A stretch of 64,000 nucleotides of DNA from Aquila chrysaetos chrysaetos (lineage: Eukaryota; Chordata; Aves; Accipitriformes; Accipitridae), in contig NC_044019.1 of NCBI RefSeq assembly GCF_900496995.4, positions 8,405,501 to 8,469,500 on the forward strand, given 5' to 3'. A model generated the notes under the pieces. It was not told the DNA's origin. It did no database searches and was given only the letters and a program-made list of their open reading frames with translations. This document shows, piece by piece, positions 14,251-24,760 of the stretch (position 1 is the stretch's first letter; every line of letters starts with the position of its first letter). The position numbers and the translations under genes are program-made.

Positions 14251-15387
14251 ATGACTCAGTATAACCATTCAGCAGAGCTCTCTCTCCAGAGCTTAGCAAA
14301 TAAGTCATTAAATTTCACTGAAACACCACTGGCTTTGGATGAAAGGACGCTATTAGGGCTGAAGATTTCACTGTCAGTCCTTCTGTCTGTTATAACTTTG
14401 GCAACGATCCTTGCAAACATTTTTGTTGTTATTACAATTTTTCTGACTAGAAAGCTCCACACACCTGCAAATTACCTCATTGGCTCCTTGGCAGTGACTG
14501 ATCTTTTAGTGTCTGTCCTGGTAATGCCCATCAGTATTGCTTACACTGTCACCCACACGTGGGCCTTTGGCCAAGTGTTGTGTGATATCTGGTTATCATC
14601 AGACATCACGTGCTGCACAGCCTCAATCCTACACCTCTGTGTTATTGCACTGGACAGATACTGGGCTATCACAGATGCTTTGGAATATGCCAAACGCCGG
14701 ACTGCTGGCCGAGCAGCGCTCATGATTGCTGTGGTCTGGATGATATCTATTAGTATTTCTGTGCCACCATTTTTCTGGAGGCAAGTGAAAGCTCATGAAG
14801 AAATTGCAAAGTGTACTGTGAACACAGATCAAATTTCCTACACAATTTATTCCACTTTTGGAGCTTTCTACATCCCGACTGTGCTCCTTCTGATATTGTA
14901 TGGTAGAATTTATGTAGCAGCTCGATCCAGGATTCTGAAGCCGCCCTCATTATATGGGAAACGTTTTACTACTGCACACCTGATTACTGGCTCTGCTGGG
15001 TCTTCCCTCTGCTCCATTAATGCCAGCCTTCATGAAGGGCATTCCGATTCAGGTGGATCCCCCATATTTATCAATCATGTTAAAATAAAACTTGCAGATA
15101 GTGTCCTGGAAAGGAAAAGAATTTCTGCTGCAAGAGAAAGGAAAGCCACCAAAACTTTAGGCATTATTCTGGGAGCTTTCATTTTCTGCTGGCTGCCTTT
15201 TTTTGTCATGTCCTTAGTCCTACCAATCTGCCAAGATGCTTGTTGGTTTCATCCCATCCTACTGGACTTTTTTACATGGTTAGGTTACTTAAACTCATTG
15301 ATCAATCCAGTCATTTATACAGCTTTTAATGAAGAATTTAAACAGGCTTTCCAAAAACTAATACATTTCAAAAAGTGTTCATCTTGA
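14251..15387 (+). CDS. HTR1D: 5-hydroxytryptamine receptor 1D (5-HT1D)
   Basis: Intact single-exon, 378-residue class A GPCR for serotonin. The family couples to Gi/o and lowers cAMP, and acts at neuronal plasma membranes as auto- and heteroreceptor. Seven hydrophobic segments are present. Visible landmarks are N-glycosylation sites N5, N17 and N21 in the extracellular tail; the amine-binding Asp118 in SSDITCC; the Cys111/Cys188 disulfide pair; DRY at 135-137; CWLP at 313-316; and NPVIY at 352-356. Length (human 377) and sequence match 5-HT1D better than 5-HT1B: the long third loop carries the family's [20 protein letters not shown]-like block, and the tail is short with Cys376. I place the start at ATG 14251, because MTQYNHSAE aligns with the mammalian N-terminus. 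The frame is open back to 14233, but that triplet is GTG, behind a TGA at 14227. The ATG has A at -3. No frameshift or missing key residue was seen. Confidence 0.96.
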   Translation: MTQYNHSAELSLQSLANKSLNFTETPLALDERTLLGLKISLSVLLSVITLATILANIFVVITIFLTRKLHTPANYLIGSLAVTDLLVSVLVMPISIAYTVTHTWAFGQVLCDIWLSSDITCCTASILHLCVIALDRYWAITDALEYAKRRTAGRAALMIAVVWMISISISVPPFFWRQVKAHEEIAKCTVNTDQISYTIYSTFGAFYIPTVLLLILYGRIYVAARSRILKPPSLYGKRFTTAHLITGSAGSSLCSINASLHEGHSDSGGSPIFINHVKIKLADSVLERKRISAARERKATKTLGIILGAFIFCWLPFFVMSLVLPICQDACWFHPILLDFFTWLGYLNSLINPVIYTAFNEEFKQAFQKLIHFKKCSS

Positions 15388-16054
15388 GCCTCTCCTGTTG
15401 TGTTACTGACCCTTGTGGAATCTTGCAGCCTACCTGGAAACTTTCTGTGCTTTTACGCTGCTGCTACCCTGTGCTGTGCATGTAACTGGGAACTTCTTGC
15501 CAATTTGGTACTTTCTGTCTGGAATTCTGTATCCCATAACAGAACTTGTCTGTGGTCTATGCAGTAATTGTTTGTGTATATAAGATCAACACATGAAGTA
15601 AGCTTTGTAACAAGTGAAGGAGTGTGAACCAGAGAGCTGAGTTTGTATGATGAGATGACACATATTATCCAAAGCTGTCATGCCTTTCTAACCTGATGGG
15701 AGGAAAAATGTGTGCATATTTGCAGGACATCGGTATTTCTGCTGTATATTATTAACAATTTATGTAGGCTGAGAAAATTTCTGGGGAACAGGATCTGATG
15801 TCTACATTTTCTATGGCATGTATTCTATCCATTTGAAATTGATAAAACCTGTAATTTTTTCAGAAGCTGTGTGACAGCCTGACTCTAAGCAGCAGGGCAT
15901 AGAAGGCATAGCGTGTATGTAAGTTCTGTGGATATTTCACAAATACTGCATCTGAAGCTATGCTTTTGGTGAACTGTAGAAAGAAGACAATTTATTTGAA
16001 AAAATCTTTACATGTTTTATCATTAATAGAATAGCCAGTGCAGAAATACCACAA

Positions 16055-16060
16055 AATAAA
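16055..16060 (+). terminator. HTR1D: Candidate poly(A) signal of HTR1D
   Basis: AATAAA is followed about 35 bases later by a U/GU-rich run (ttgttcttatatttctgtta). It lies 668 bases after the HTR1D stop codon, so it would give a short 3' UTR. I found no better hexamer before it, though a longer UTR cannot be excluded. Confidence 0.55.
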
Positions 16061-16189
16061 TAGCATGAAAATTATTGAAAAGCACCTTGTTCTTATATTT
16101 CTGTTATTTAATTTTTTGCATGCACAAATTGAAAGAGGAAAATATGGTTAGTGCCAGTGTGGAATGACTAGGACCTCAAAAAAGAGCCA

Positions 16190-16430
16190 GAAGGTTCACT
16201 CCCTGGTGACAAGAAATGAGGAGTTAGAGAGGAGAGAATGAAGTGACGTATCAAGGAAAACTTTCTTAGTGATTAAGGTTGTTGGGGTGGATGTGACATC
16301 ACTGTCTCTGAAAGTCTTTAAGAACTAGTCAAACAAACATCTGTCAGACATCACAATGTCAGGACCCTCCAATGGAGCTGTGGAGAGTGGAGCAGGTCCC
16401 CTCTAACCTGCAGTTCTCTGTCTCTGGGTT
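16190..16430 (+). repeat. Ancient CR1 3'-end fragment
   Basis: In the plus sense it keeps the order of an old CR1 3' end: 'ggaaaactttcttagtgatt', then 'agtctttaagaactagtcaa', then a 'caaacatctgtcagacatc' block, and a decayed copy of the 'ggtcccctctaacctgcag' end. It is heavily diverged, and the terminal octamer repeats are not visible. Confidence 0.55.
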
Positions 16431-17221
16431 TATTTCCCCCATTCGGCAGGTGGGAAGCTGGCACATGGACATCTTAGTTGAAGTCTTGGACAGGACAGCA
16501 CACCAAGTCATGCAGCCCAAATTTCATTCAACTTTTTAGAGTCTCTGGGCATTTTACAGCAGAAGCGTCATGTCCATACTGCATATGAGCAGCATGCATT
16601 GCTTTGAAAGGGTTAGCCCATCATCCTTCTGACTGCCCTTCCATCTCTCAGCCTGCCCAAATTCATCTCCACCATCCACTACTGTGACCATCCCAACACA
16701 CTCCACCACAGCCCAGATCCACGACAGCTCTTCAGCCTCTCCTTTGCATTTGCTGCACAGTCTTGTAGCTTATTCCTGTTGCTGGTGCCTCTGCTGAGGA
16801 CCGGACTATAAAGTAATGCCCCAGGACCACCCACATGTTGCAGAATCAGGCAGAGCAGTTGTGTAGGTCACAGAATTGTAGTCCTCTCTCTCACAGTACA
16901 CACCTAGGGCAATTAGGGCTGCCCTGTTTGGGACACAGCTCCTCTCCCCTCCCAAGAAGGAGCTGATCTAGCTTAGCCCAGCTCAAGAGATTTTCATGGT
17001 GGCACTACCTGGCCATGTCCATGCAGTCTGCTTCCACAGTGTGTCCAGAGTGCCCACTGGCAGTAGTGGTTCTCTCACCAGTGCTCACTCCTGAACTGTG
17101 CTTGTGTATTGCCTGGGGGCATGGGAACTGACATGGGCCACAGCGATATTCGGAAATGCATGAACTGTTAACTAGTGTAGACACCTGAGTTCTCACACCT
17201 GAGGCCAGGCCCTGGCACTAT
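16431..17221. other. Intergenic, no gene recognised
   Basis: Unique-looking sequence of average composition with only short open frames. No repeat family was recognised. Confidence 0.45.
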
Positions 17222-17740
17222 TTAATTTGCTGTTATAGATATAACCTGTGTGAAGAGGTAGTGTACAACTTGGAGCTCCAGGCTCCCTTCTGGGCTGCCA
17301 TCCTGGTGTCCAGGCCACTCACAGCTTCTACCATTGTCGGACAGATGGTGTGGCACCGCCAGTCCGGTGTTGGTCTGGTGGTAGCTGAGGTATGTAGACA
17401 TCACAAAAGGTTCGTATAACCACCTCTGCCAGAATAATGGGATATACAGTCTCATCTTGGGCCTGCAGCAGGGGACCTGTGTGACTACATGAATTCGAAG
17501 AGATACAACTCCAGGATCCTGCAAGGTATTGTCACTCAAAGAATCATTTGTGGAGACTGGGGGAAAGTCTCCTAGCTTAACATAGGACACTGCATATTCC
17601 AGAACATTGGCATCTTCTAAAGGAGATAGACAAACAGCCAATTCCTCCCCAAAAGACACAGTCTGTGTTATTTTAGAATAATCTTTTTCATCATGGGTCT
17701 GGGTGATACAGGTCTTCCTGAGCAGTAGTGTCTCACATCA
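17222..17740 (-). other. Unrecognised open reading frame, about 170 codons
   Basis: The minus strand is open from a stop at 17138-equivalent position near 17,738 down to a stop at 17222. The first methionine codon (ATG) falls late, in the MRLYIPLFW part; the apparent start at 17659 is GTG. The upper part (TVSFGEELAVCLSPLEDAN and onward to about residue 70) has protein-like composition, while the lower part (PSHHLSDNG-like, Gly/Pro/His-rich) looks random. I do not recognise a family. It could be an isolated exon, a decayed retrocopy, part of an unknown repeat, or chance. A weak AG acceptor sits at 17663-17664 (minus strand) without a good pyrimidine tract. Confidence 0.2.
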
Positions 17741-18944
17741 GGGTTTCAGTCAGCCGTTGAGCTCATGTGTTTAAAGCGCCAATGTTTAAAGATAGGCTTT
17801 ATGCCCCTGGCTCCACATCACTGGAGCTCTTTCCATCCTCTACCAGCTGTACAAGGATTTGGAGGAGCCTTTCTGTTTGACATTGACACAGCAAGACAAG
17901 ACTGCTTTTAAAATGACCCAAGCAGCGCTGCCAGCCGTGGCTGATGCCCAGAACAAAGAGCACCCTGGAAAGTTTCCTGCAGCCATATCGCGTAAGCACT
18001 AGTATGAGAGTGCCCGTGATACGACCATCCCCTCATTCCCTTAGGGATCCTCTCCTGTCCCCCAACAATTTAACCTGGGAGACAGTCACAGCCTGAAGAG
18101 TATGTACTTCCAGAAGCCATGGGATCTCTGCAGACTTTCTTTTTTTGCACTATAGGCCAAGGTTTGGGTATCTCTGAAGTTTCCCCTCCTTTTCCTCAGA
18201 TGCCTTTTTAATGCTGTCCATCCTGCACGCACCCTGTGCTTTCTGGACTCCTTTGTCTACTGTGCTCGTCTGGCACAGCCCTGTGACCTGAGGGGCCCAG
18301 GGTACAGGGAGAGTGTCACACAGCTCTAACTGCACAAACATACCTGTTTTACAGCTTGAAAATAAAAAAAAGACACAACTAGGGCAAGTGGATAAAGGAC
18401 AAACCAAGTGAACAATAAGTCACGGTGACAGTCAGAACCCAGAATGAAGGTCTGGGTTCCTCAGGGACTTGAATAACAGAAGCGAAGACAGTTTCTCTGC
18501 CTCCCCTTCAGCAGCCTGGCCAGCATAGTGCTGGTGCCTCCTGCTTTGTACCAGCCTCTGTGGACAGCTATAGGCTGGCCTTCCCACCATATGGCTTCAT
18601 GCTGCCTAAGGAAGGGCTTACCTACAGCCAGGTCCCTTACAAACTACTGATTCTCTTCCTACGTCATGTTTCAGGACGTCACGCTAGCAGTGAGCCCTCA
18701 GGTCACAGTGTTCCTGCAAAAACTTGGCAGCCAGGCTGTCACTTGGTTGTCTAAATGATGCTGAATTTTGGCCTGCATTTCACCTAGGGAGCTTCTCCAC
18801 AGTGTCCTTCAGGTGGCCTCATGCCTGGTTCTAACCTTGAAATCAGAGCCTTGGAGCAGCTGATGCCAACATCTCATTAGAAATACTGATAGAAGCAATG
18901 ACAGCAAGTGTGTCAGTCCTTGCTCAGATGTGGGGACATGCAAT
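17741..18944. other. Intergenic, no gene recognised
   Basis: Only short open frames on both strands. No repeat or regulatory motif that I can name. Confidence 0.45.
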
Positions 18945-20125
18945 ACATAGAATCAGAGTAATTCAGCTTGGAAGGGACCTCTGGATGTCGCTAGTCCAAA
19001 ATCCTGCTCAAAGCAGGACCAGCTGTGACATCAGACCAGGTTACTCAAGGTTTTCTTCAGCCTTCCAAGGATGAGGATGCACAACCTCTCTGGGTAACCT
19101 GTTCCAGTGCTTGACTGTCCTCATGGTGAAAAAGATTTTCCTTATATCCAGTTTGAAGCTCTCTTTTTTCCCACTTATGTCTATTGTCTTTCAGTCTCCC
19201 ACCAATCACTTCCTCATAGGTCCTGGGGGAGCTGCTGTCAGGTTCCCTGACAGCATTCTTTTCTCCAGACTGAGCAAGCCCAGTTCATTCAACTTCTCCC
19301 TCTGCATTCCTGGGGCAAGTTCTCCACTCTCCTGACCACTCTGGTGTCCATCCATTGACCTCACTCTGGTTTAGGTATGTCTTTCTTTTACTAAGAGGCC
19401 CAAAACCAAACACAGTATTCTAGATGTGGTTTAACAAGGGCTGAGTAGAGCAGGATAATAACTTCCCTTGATTTATTAGCTATGCTTCTGTTAATGTAGC
19501 CTTCTCTGCTGCCAGGGCACTCTGCTGGCTCCTGTTCAGCTTGCTGTCTACCAAGACCCCCAGGTCCTTTCCAGCAGAGCTGCTACCCAGCCACTCAGTC
19601 CTCAGCCTGTATCACTGCAAAGGGGTCCTCCTTCCCTGGTGCAGGATTTTGCATTTGTCCTGTTGAATTTCATAAGGTTCCTGTTAGCCCCTTCCTCCAG
19701 CCTGTCTAGGTAACTCTGAATAGTGGCTCTACCCTTGAGTGTATGCACTGGATGCCCCAGCTTAGTGTCATCTGCAAACTTAAGTGCACTCCGTCACTTC
19801 CTCCAGGCAATTGATAAAGATGTTAAACAGGACAGGTCCTAGGATAGCCCCCTCCAGTACTCTACTTGTTAGCAGGCTGTCCATCCATCCAGACCACAAC
19901 ATCCCAAACTAGATACAAAGATACTGTGGGAGTTAGTTAGTGTTGAAAGCCTTGCTAAAGTCAAGGTAAATTACACTCCTCTCTGCTCATGCACAAATCC
20001 AGTAAATGTATCATACAAGGCAATTAGACTGGTCAGGCATGATTTACCCTTTGCAAATCCATGCTGACTGTTCACCTTCTCCTTCACAGATGACTGTTCA
20101 CATTCTCCTTCACAATGCTCTTGCA
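18945..20125 (-). repeat. CR1 LINE, 5'-truncated, minus orientation
   Basis: On the plus strand it begins with the reverse complement of a CR1 3' end (acatagaatcagag, then cttggaagggacctctgga). It runs back through the 3' UTR and late ORF2 into the reverse-transcriptase region. The minus-strand frame at 19971-20174 contains SQHGFAKGKSCLTSLIALYD, a CR1 reverse-transcriptase block. The element stops there, so it is a typical 5'-truncated copy. Stops interrupt the frame, so it is inactive. It is younger than the scattered ancient fragments, because wording over more than 1 kb is still clear. Confidence 0.88.
20065..20114. repeat. 26-bp imperfect tandem duplication
   Basis: TGACTGTTCACCTTCTCC... 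at 20065-20090 is repeated directly at 20091-20114 with one substitution (cacc to caca). It sits at the 5' edge of the CR1 copy and looks like a local replication slip. Confidence 0.75.
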
Positions 20126-21136
20126 CAGATCCAGCCTCCCAAGGCAGTACAACTGAAGGCCGCAACTTCATCATTTTTTTTCAGACTGTGTTTCAGGATT
20201 GGTTAGAGAAAATCTCTGGGCAGGATGGCACAGAAGCAGGAGCCTGAAAGAGGTCAGTCTGAGTGACTCACTCTGCAGCACCTTGTAGCTTAGACCACAG
20301 GAAAAAGTGTCTCAGAGAACAACAGAACAACATGGTTTGTCTGCTATGTGAGGAGTTCTAATAAATAATGTTTCCCTGCTGTACCTTTATAGATGGTTCT
20401 AAGCGGTCAGTTGATTGAGATTCCTTCACTATTGCAAACAGTCCTGGAGAAGATGGCTCAGATGGATTATACCAGTGGGCAAATGGAGGCAGGGTATGTG
20501 GAAACCCAAGTCTTGGAGAAGTCCTTAAATAAAAAGGCCTCCTCTCCATCCCATCCCTTTGGATTGAGGGATATTATGTCTGCTTCCATGCTAATGTTCT
20601 GAGCCTGCTCTTTGTGAAGGACCTGGTGTCCTCTGTTTCTTCCCACTATTCAGATGGGCATCTGGAACCTTTCCACCCACCATCCTTCCCACAACGCCTG
20701 GACCATGAGCTGCTTGACTTTCCCCAGCCCTGTGACAGTTCCTAGCTAGAAAATTTTGCCCTCGTACATATACAAAAGAAGCTGGGAAGAGGGAAAGGGG
20801 AGCAAGACCTTGACAGTACAGGCCACTAGTTAGAACACACCTGGAAAGCAGAAAACACAGGGTCAAGTCTGTTCTCTAATAAGTAGTAGATGGTTTATAC
20901 ACAATAGCAGGTGAAACTGTGAACTTTGTCCTTCACTATCTAGGCAGTGACATTGTTTAAAAATACGCTTCCCAGCAGAGTGTTTTGGTCACTGACTTAG
21001 GGGTTGGCATCAGTACCCAAAGCCAAGGAAAGGTCCCAGCTGAGAATCCTGGGATTGTAAATACCTGTGCACAGGGATCTGGAGGCCAAATGTCTCCACA
21101 GAATTTCTCCTGATGGTTCACCTGCCCAGTGTGACT
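20126..21136. other. Intergenic, no gene recognised
   Basis: Average-composition sequence between two CR1 pieces. Open frames are under 92 codons and conflict with each other. Confidence 0.45.
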
Positions 21137-21275
21137 CATAAAACCACAGATAATGGTCCTGGAAGGGCCTCTGAGAGGCTGGCTAGTCCATGCCCATTGC
21201 TCTATCCGGATCAACTATGCTTTTGTCCTTTTCCTGTCTTGCCTACTCTTGAAGATTTCCAATGACGAGCAGAAT
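21137..21275 (-). repeat. CR1 3'-terminal fragment
   Basis: The plus strand reads as the reverse complement of a CR1 3' end: ataatggtcctggaagggcc, then ctggctagtccatgcc and a decayed 'ctcttgaagatttccaatga' block. It is a short, severely 5'-truncated insertion. Confidence 0.65.
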
Positions 21276-22539
21276 GGCAAAATGCAGCATAGGAAGATGA
21301 TCCACTACTATTCTTTGGGCTTTTATAAGACACTATTTAATTCAAGAGCAAACAAACTAGGTCCTTTCTTTGATTAGACTATAGGCTAATTAAAAAAGGC
21401 ACATGGTCTAATATTACACGATTCTTAATGCTGGTAAATATTTGATATAGTGCTTCAGGAACTCATATTGGACAAAACATTGATATGGAACCATCAGAGG
21501 AAAACACTAGCTAAGGATCATAACTAAAAGATAAATAACACCCCACAGCCTCTGAGTTGAACGGGGGAGGCTATCATGTCACAGAGATCAATGTCCATAT
21601 TTACCATGTCATTAATGCTCTGTGGATCACAGTCAAAAGTACACAAATGCGTTTCACAGAAGGTACATGAGGGCTGCATGATTTCTAAGTGCCTCTCCGG
21701 TGAAGCTCTTGCAATATTAAGCACACAGGTAAGTTAAAACACATGTTTTTATTTGTACAGAAGTACATATTGTGGTTGTCCCAGCAGATAGTTATTTCAA
21801 TGATCATGTGGAATTTACTGGAAACAGAAGAAATAGCTAAATAAAAGTCAAAGCATGTGTGTTCACTGCAGCACCCTGCAATTAAATTTCAGTGCAGGTT
21901 ATTCCTTCAACTGGTGAAGTGGAAGAGTGTCAGCAATGAGGAGTCACCATGACTGAAGGCTGGCAAGACAACGGAAGTGGAGGCTGATCAGTCATCCCAG
22001 GACAAGCCTGAATCTTGCAATGTGAAGGGAAGATGGTCATGGAAATTGTGTTGGTTGAAGCAATACTGCCATGCTTACCAATCCAAAGATGGTTCCTTGT
22101 GAGTGGGGTACAGAGGAACAACTGTTGTATGTGTAAGACTACTCCCTCTGCAGTAAACCTTGAGAGCCCTTGAAGGAATGTCAGGAGGGATGGCTGCAGT
22201 TATGGCTCCCATGCAATTTCCATTACGACAATCCAGCTACAGGCGCTCAGTAGCTCTTGTCACTCAGAGGTAAGGATTTCCCAATGGCTTCAGCAAAATT
22301 CATTTAACTTTCCTGAATTCTGTTTCAATGCAGCCAAGAAGCTTCTGTTGAAAATGCCAATGACCAGACACATAGTCCATACACTACTTGTCAATAACAG
22401 ATTTTGCATTTAGATTTCATCACCAGTGAAACAGAAGGAGGAAATGTAGATTAGTAGGTAATGAAGTTAAGAGCCCTCTCAGCCAGAGTTCCTCTAAGCC
22501 ACATTCACATACACACTACCTCCAGCTTCTGGTGGCAAC
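21276..22539. other. Intergenic, no gene recognised
   Basis: AT-rich unique-looking sequence with no open frame over 75 codons and no recognised repeat. Confidence 0.45.
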
Positions 22540-23310
22540 AGTCACATTTTCACAGCAGTTGTGTTGCCAGCATCTGTTACTGAGAGGGAGGCCCTTTTCC
22601 CTTGCCTGCCAAGGTCCATCTGAGTAGCAGCCCTGCCCTACACCATAGCAATAGTTCTCCCCAATTTGGTATTGTCTGCAAGCTTGCTGAGAGTGCAAGA
22701 CAGCTCATTGTCCAGGCCATTAATAAAGACATTAAACACTATCGACCTATCAGTGTGCATCCCTGAAGGATGCCCCTAGTAACTAGTTACCAGTTGAACT
22801 TCATATTGTTGATATGACCCCGTCAGCCCAACCATCCAGTCAGTTTTCCATTCAATTCACACTCCACTTATCCAGTCCAAATCTCGCAACTTGCCTACAA
22901 GTAGACTGTGGGAGACCTTGTCAAAGGCCTTGATAAAGTCAATGCTACAATCAATCAATACAACATCCAGTGCCCTCCTGTTGTTCACACAGGCTGTTGT
23001 CTCCTTGTAGAAGGTAATCAGGTTGGTCAGGCACAACTGGCCCTTGGTAAATCCCTGCTGGCTGCTCACAGTCACTTTCTAGTCCTTCATGTGCTTGGAA
23101 ATAGCTTCCAGGGGGATATGGTGTCCAGTCTTCGCAGGGACTGAGTTGAGGCTGACCAGCTGATAGCAGGACCTTTCAAAGATGACAGAAAAGCAATCTT
23201 GAAATTATGTTGGCAAGCATCTTTGGCACCCTCAAATGCATCCCTTCTGGTCCCATGTGTAGGCCTAATTCAGCTGAACATTTTTAAGATGTCTGCTCCA
23301 GGAAGGGGTG
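22540..23310 (-). repeat. CR1 LINE, internal part, minus orientation
   Basis: The minus-strand frame at 22857-23075 encodes a clear CR1 reverse-transcriptase segment: SQQGFTKGQLCLTNLITFYK, then a DVVLID...FIKAFDKVSHSLL block. In it the usual YLDFSKAFD appears as LIDCSIDFIKAFD, with a 3-residue insertion. Lower coordinates carry the following ORF2 part (acattaaacactatcgac and caagcttgctgagagtgc, antisense). Both the CR1 3' end and the 5' end are missing. It is inactive. Confidence 0.85.
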
Positions 23311-23772
23311 AAACACCCCCTAAATTCAACTGACTTTAATGACAATTATTTCCACTATCTAGGAAGGAAGACTGAAATAAGACTTGTATGGAAAATCTGT
23401 AGTGTAATGTCTAATGTATTCAGACGAACCCTGCTCTCAGTGTGTGCAAATCCTGTTTATTATTCCCAGCAACTGCCACTCCCCATCCTGATGGTCTCCA
23501 GATATGTCAGGTTCTGGCTCCTGATGAAGCTGGTGAAGATAGATATGAAGATTCTCGGTCTGAGGAGGACATGACATTCTCACTGTAATGGCATGCATAT
23601 GCTTTTTGACAAAAAGGAAGATGGCAGCAGTATGAACTGAACAAGACATCGACCTGCTTCTGATGTTGCTGCTTGCTTCTCAGTGCCTTCATTACTGTAC
23701 CTTGATATGGCTGCAGGCTCCTAGGGGAGGTAATGGTGGTATCTCGCCGATCCTACAGAACAAGAAACAGTT

Positions 23773-23789
23773 ACACACACACACACACA
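23773..23789. repeat. (AC)n microsatellite
   Basis: Eight and a half perfect AC units. Possibly polymorphic, otherwise unremarkable. Confidence 0.9.
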
Positions 23790-24181
23790 ACCCCCCTGCC
23801 CAACCCAACAAAACTTATGTTGGTTGCCATACAGAGTGCTGATAATGATGTAAGACCAGCAAGGTATGCAGCACTGCTGCCCACACAAGCGTGTACCTGT
23901 TTCTTTTTTCCTACTTACAGTGTTTAATAATATTCCTGAACTCTGTGTGGCACCTAGCACAGCCAAGGCTCCAGCTCTGTCAGGAGCTTTTAGAAACCAA
24001 TTCAATAAATATCAGGATCTTATAAAGACTCTGATGTTATAAATACTTAAAGCCTGAATACCTGGAATCAGGTAATAACAGCAGAACCTCCACTTCCATT
24101 TAAAAACAAATCTAGTCTTACTTTGCAGAGAGAATCAAGAAATTTTGATGGATACCACTGGCTCAGAAAACAGTGCGCTGA

Positions 24182-24250
24182 TTCAACTCACTAAACTGGC
24201 AGAAAAGTATTCACTCTGTGTTAATTTTCTGCCAGTTTAATGAACTGAAC
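24182..24250. repeat. Inverted repeat, hairpin-forming
   Basis: A perfect 15-bp stem (TAAACTGGCAGAAAA at 24192-24206 with its complement at 24225-24239) extends with a few G:T or mismatched positions to about 24-bp arms around an 18-base loop. It could be a small MITE-like palindrome or a hairpin RNA precursor. No target-site duplication was confirmed. Confidence 0.6.
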
Positions 24251-24489
24251 AAATGCCAGAACTGGTGCAACAGAAGCAGCACAGATGCACAAGTAGTTTC
24301 AGAAGGAGGGAAGCAGAACTGCATGTATCATCAGCAGCAAGCTGTTAGATCAACTTAGACACCTCATTTAAATTCACCATAGAAACAGAGCAAATACAGA
24401 ATAGCAAGAATGTCTGAAGAGTCAGTTCAGGGACTTCATGAACTGGAAGATGACTCAGATAGACATTTTTAATAGCCACTGAGAAATCT

Positions 24490-24760
24490 GTTCTCTGTGA
24501 GCTTGTCTAATCCCTTTTCATCCTCATACCTCTGGTGTTCATGGCATCCTGCAGCCATCCACTTTTCACATTACCAAGCTGTGCATAAACTGCATGAGCT
24601 ACTTTTGTTTGTTTAAACCTACTACACCCATATGGGTCCTCTGTTGTCAGACATGCTGACAGCTTCTGTTGCTTCCCCGTATTATTCATGATTTTATGGG
24701 TGTTTGTCATCTCCCCTCCCCCCATCATCTCTGATCACATCTGCCCATATTACTTACACC
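24490..24760 (-). repeat. Ancient CR1 fragment
   Basis: Antisense order typical of the late part of old CR1 elements: gagcttgtctaatccctttt, then 'ggcatcctgcag', 'cttttgtttgtttaaacct', and 'attcatgattttatggg' followed by 'catctcccct'. Many substitutions and small gaps point to great age. Confidence 0.65.
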
